Origin: Semisulcospira habei
Taxonomy: Eukaryota; Mollusca; Gastropoda; Semisulcospiridae
DNA length: 64,000 nucleotides
Assembly (NCBI GenBank): GCA_036245525.1
Contig: BTPG01000007.1
Location: forward strand, 122,690,875-122,754,874
Direction: 5' to 3'
Shown here one piece after another: positions 63,743 through 64,000 of this stretch. Position 1 is the first letter of the stretch. Each line of letters opens with the position of its first letter. A program made the position numbers and the translations under genes. The notes beneath the pieces are model-generated. The model ran no database searches and was not told the origin of the DNA. It saw only the letters and a list, made by a program, of their open reading frames with translations.

Positions 63743-64000
63743 AACACTTCTGCCACGTGAAATCAAAAGACAGCAAGTCCATTTGTGTGTAAAAACATGA
63801 TTTCCATCGTAACAAAATCAAAATCTTGCTTTTCACAAAAACAGAGTCTTTTTATCACAGGGCAAACTTCCTTTGGTACTGAAAACCAAAGCAAGTTTTA
63901 CGCCACACTGAAATTAAAATAATGCAAAAGCAATTTTTTTTTTTTCAATTTCATGGAAGTTAAATTGAGAATCCCTAAATTCTGATTCGCAAACGCTATT

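Overview
The window reads as repeat-dense animal nuclear DNA. There are no rRNA genes, operons or bacterial gene packing. There are long di-, tri- and tetranucleotide microsatellites, several tRNA-derived SINEs, LINE remnants, two Tc1/mariner elements, a Ty3/gypsy retrotransposon and dozens of small palindromic (MITE-like) elements. A RING/B-box (TRIM) gene with a propeller-like C-terminus, a nephrin/kirrel-like immunoglobulin pseudogene, and the repeat style (GTT/GTTT/TTGG microsatellites) suggest an invertebrate. A lophotrochozoan such as a gastropod mollusc is my best guess; this is inference and no species is claimed.

Layout. 0-7.4 kb: microsatellites and palindromic elements, with a tRNA-derived SINE inside one of them. 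7.5-12.0 kb: a 4.5-kb foldback-like structure with ~1.05-kb inverted arms around a dead LINE. 12-19 kb: more palindromes and microsatellites. 19.3-20.9 kb: a small signal-peptide ORF and a broken immunoglobulin-superfamily gene. 21-27 kb: simple repeats, two minisatellites, two copies of dispersed repeat Rep-H. 26.8-29.2 kb: a segmental duplication unit carrying the only clearly intact protein gene (TRIM-like, 27507-29231). 29.5-31.0 kb: a Tc1 element with TIRs and a DD34E transposase. 31-38 kb: dispersed repeats and simple sequence. 38.1-41.9 kb: the second duplication unit, whose TRIM copy is dead and split by a LINE insertion. 42-46.7 kb: palindromes and ATT repeats. 46.8-49.1 kb: a longer copy of the same LINE family. 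49.1-58.6 kb: a nested stack in which a dispersed repeat is hit by Tc1, the Tc1 by a gypsy element, and the gypsy 3' region by a short retroposon. 58.6-64 kb: palindromes and no gene.

Names used for unnamed repeats. Pal-A to Pal-E and Pal-I are short palindromic elements; most end in TTAA followed by CYC/CCC, a piggyBac-like signature. Pal-F has CCCART-type ends. Rep-G, Rep-H, Rep-J and Rep-K are dispersed repeats seen at least twice here. Pal-B and Pal-C have different ends but the same central hairpin.

The most interesting biology is in the transposons. The gypsy element carries integrase upstream of RNase H (Gmr1-like order), has a tRNA-Pro primer site, and has its 5' LTR replaced by a perfect 105-bp inverted repeat. 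Two different TTAA elements landed independently in the same TTAA in the two paralogous TRIM duplication units. All coordinates of repeat edges were read by eye and may be off by a few bases.
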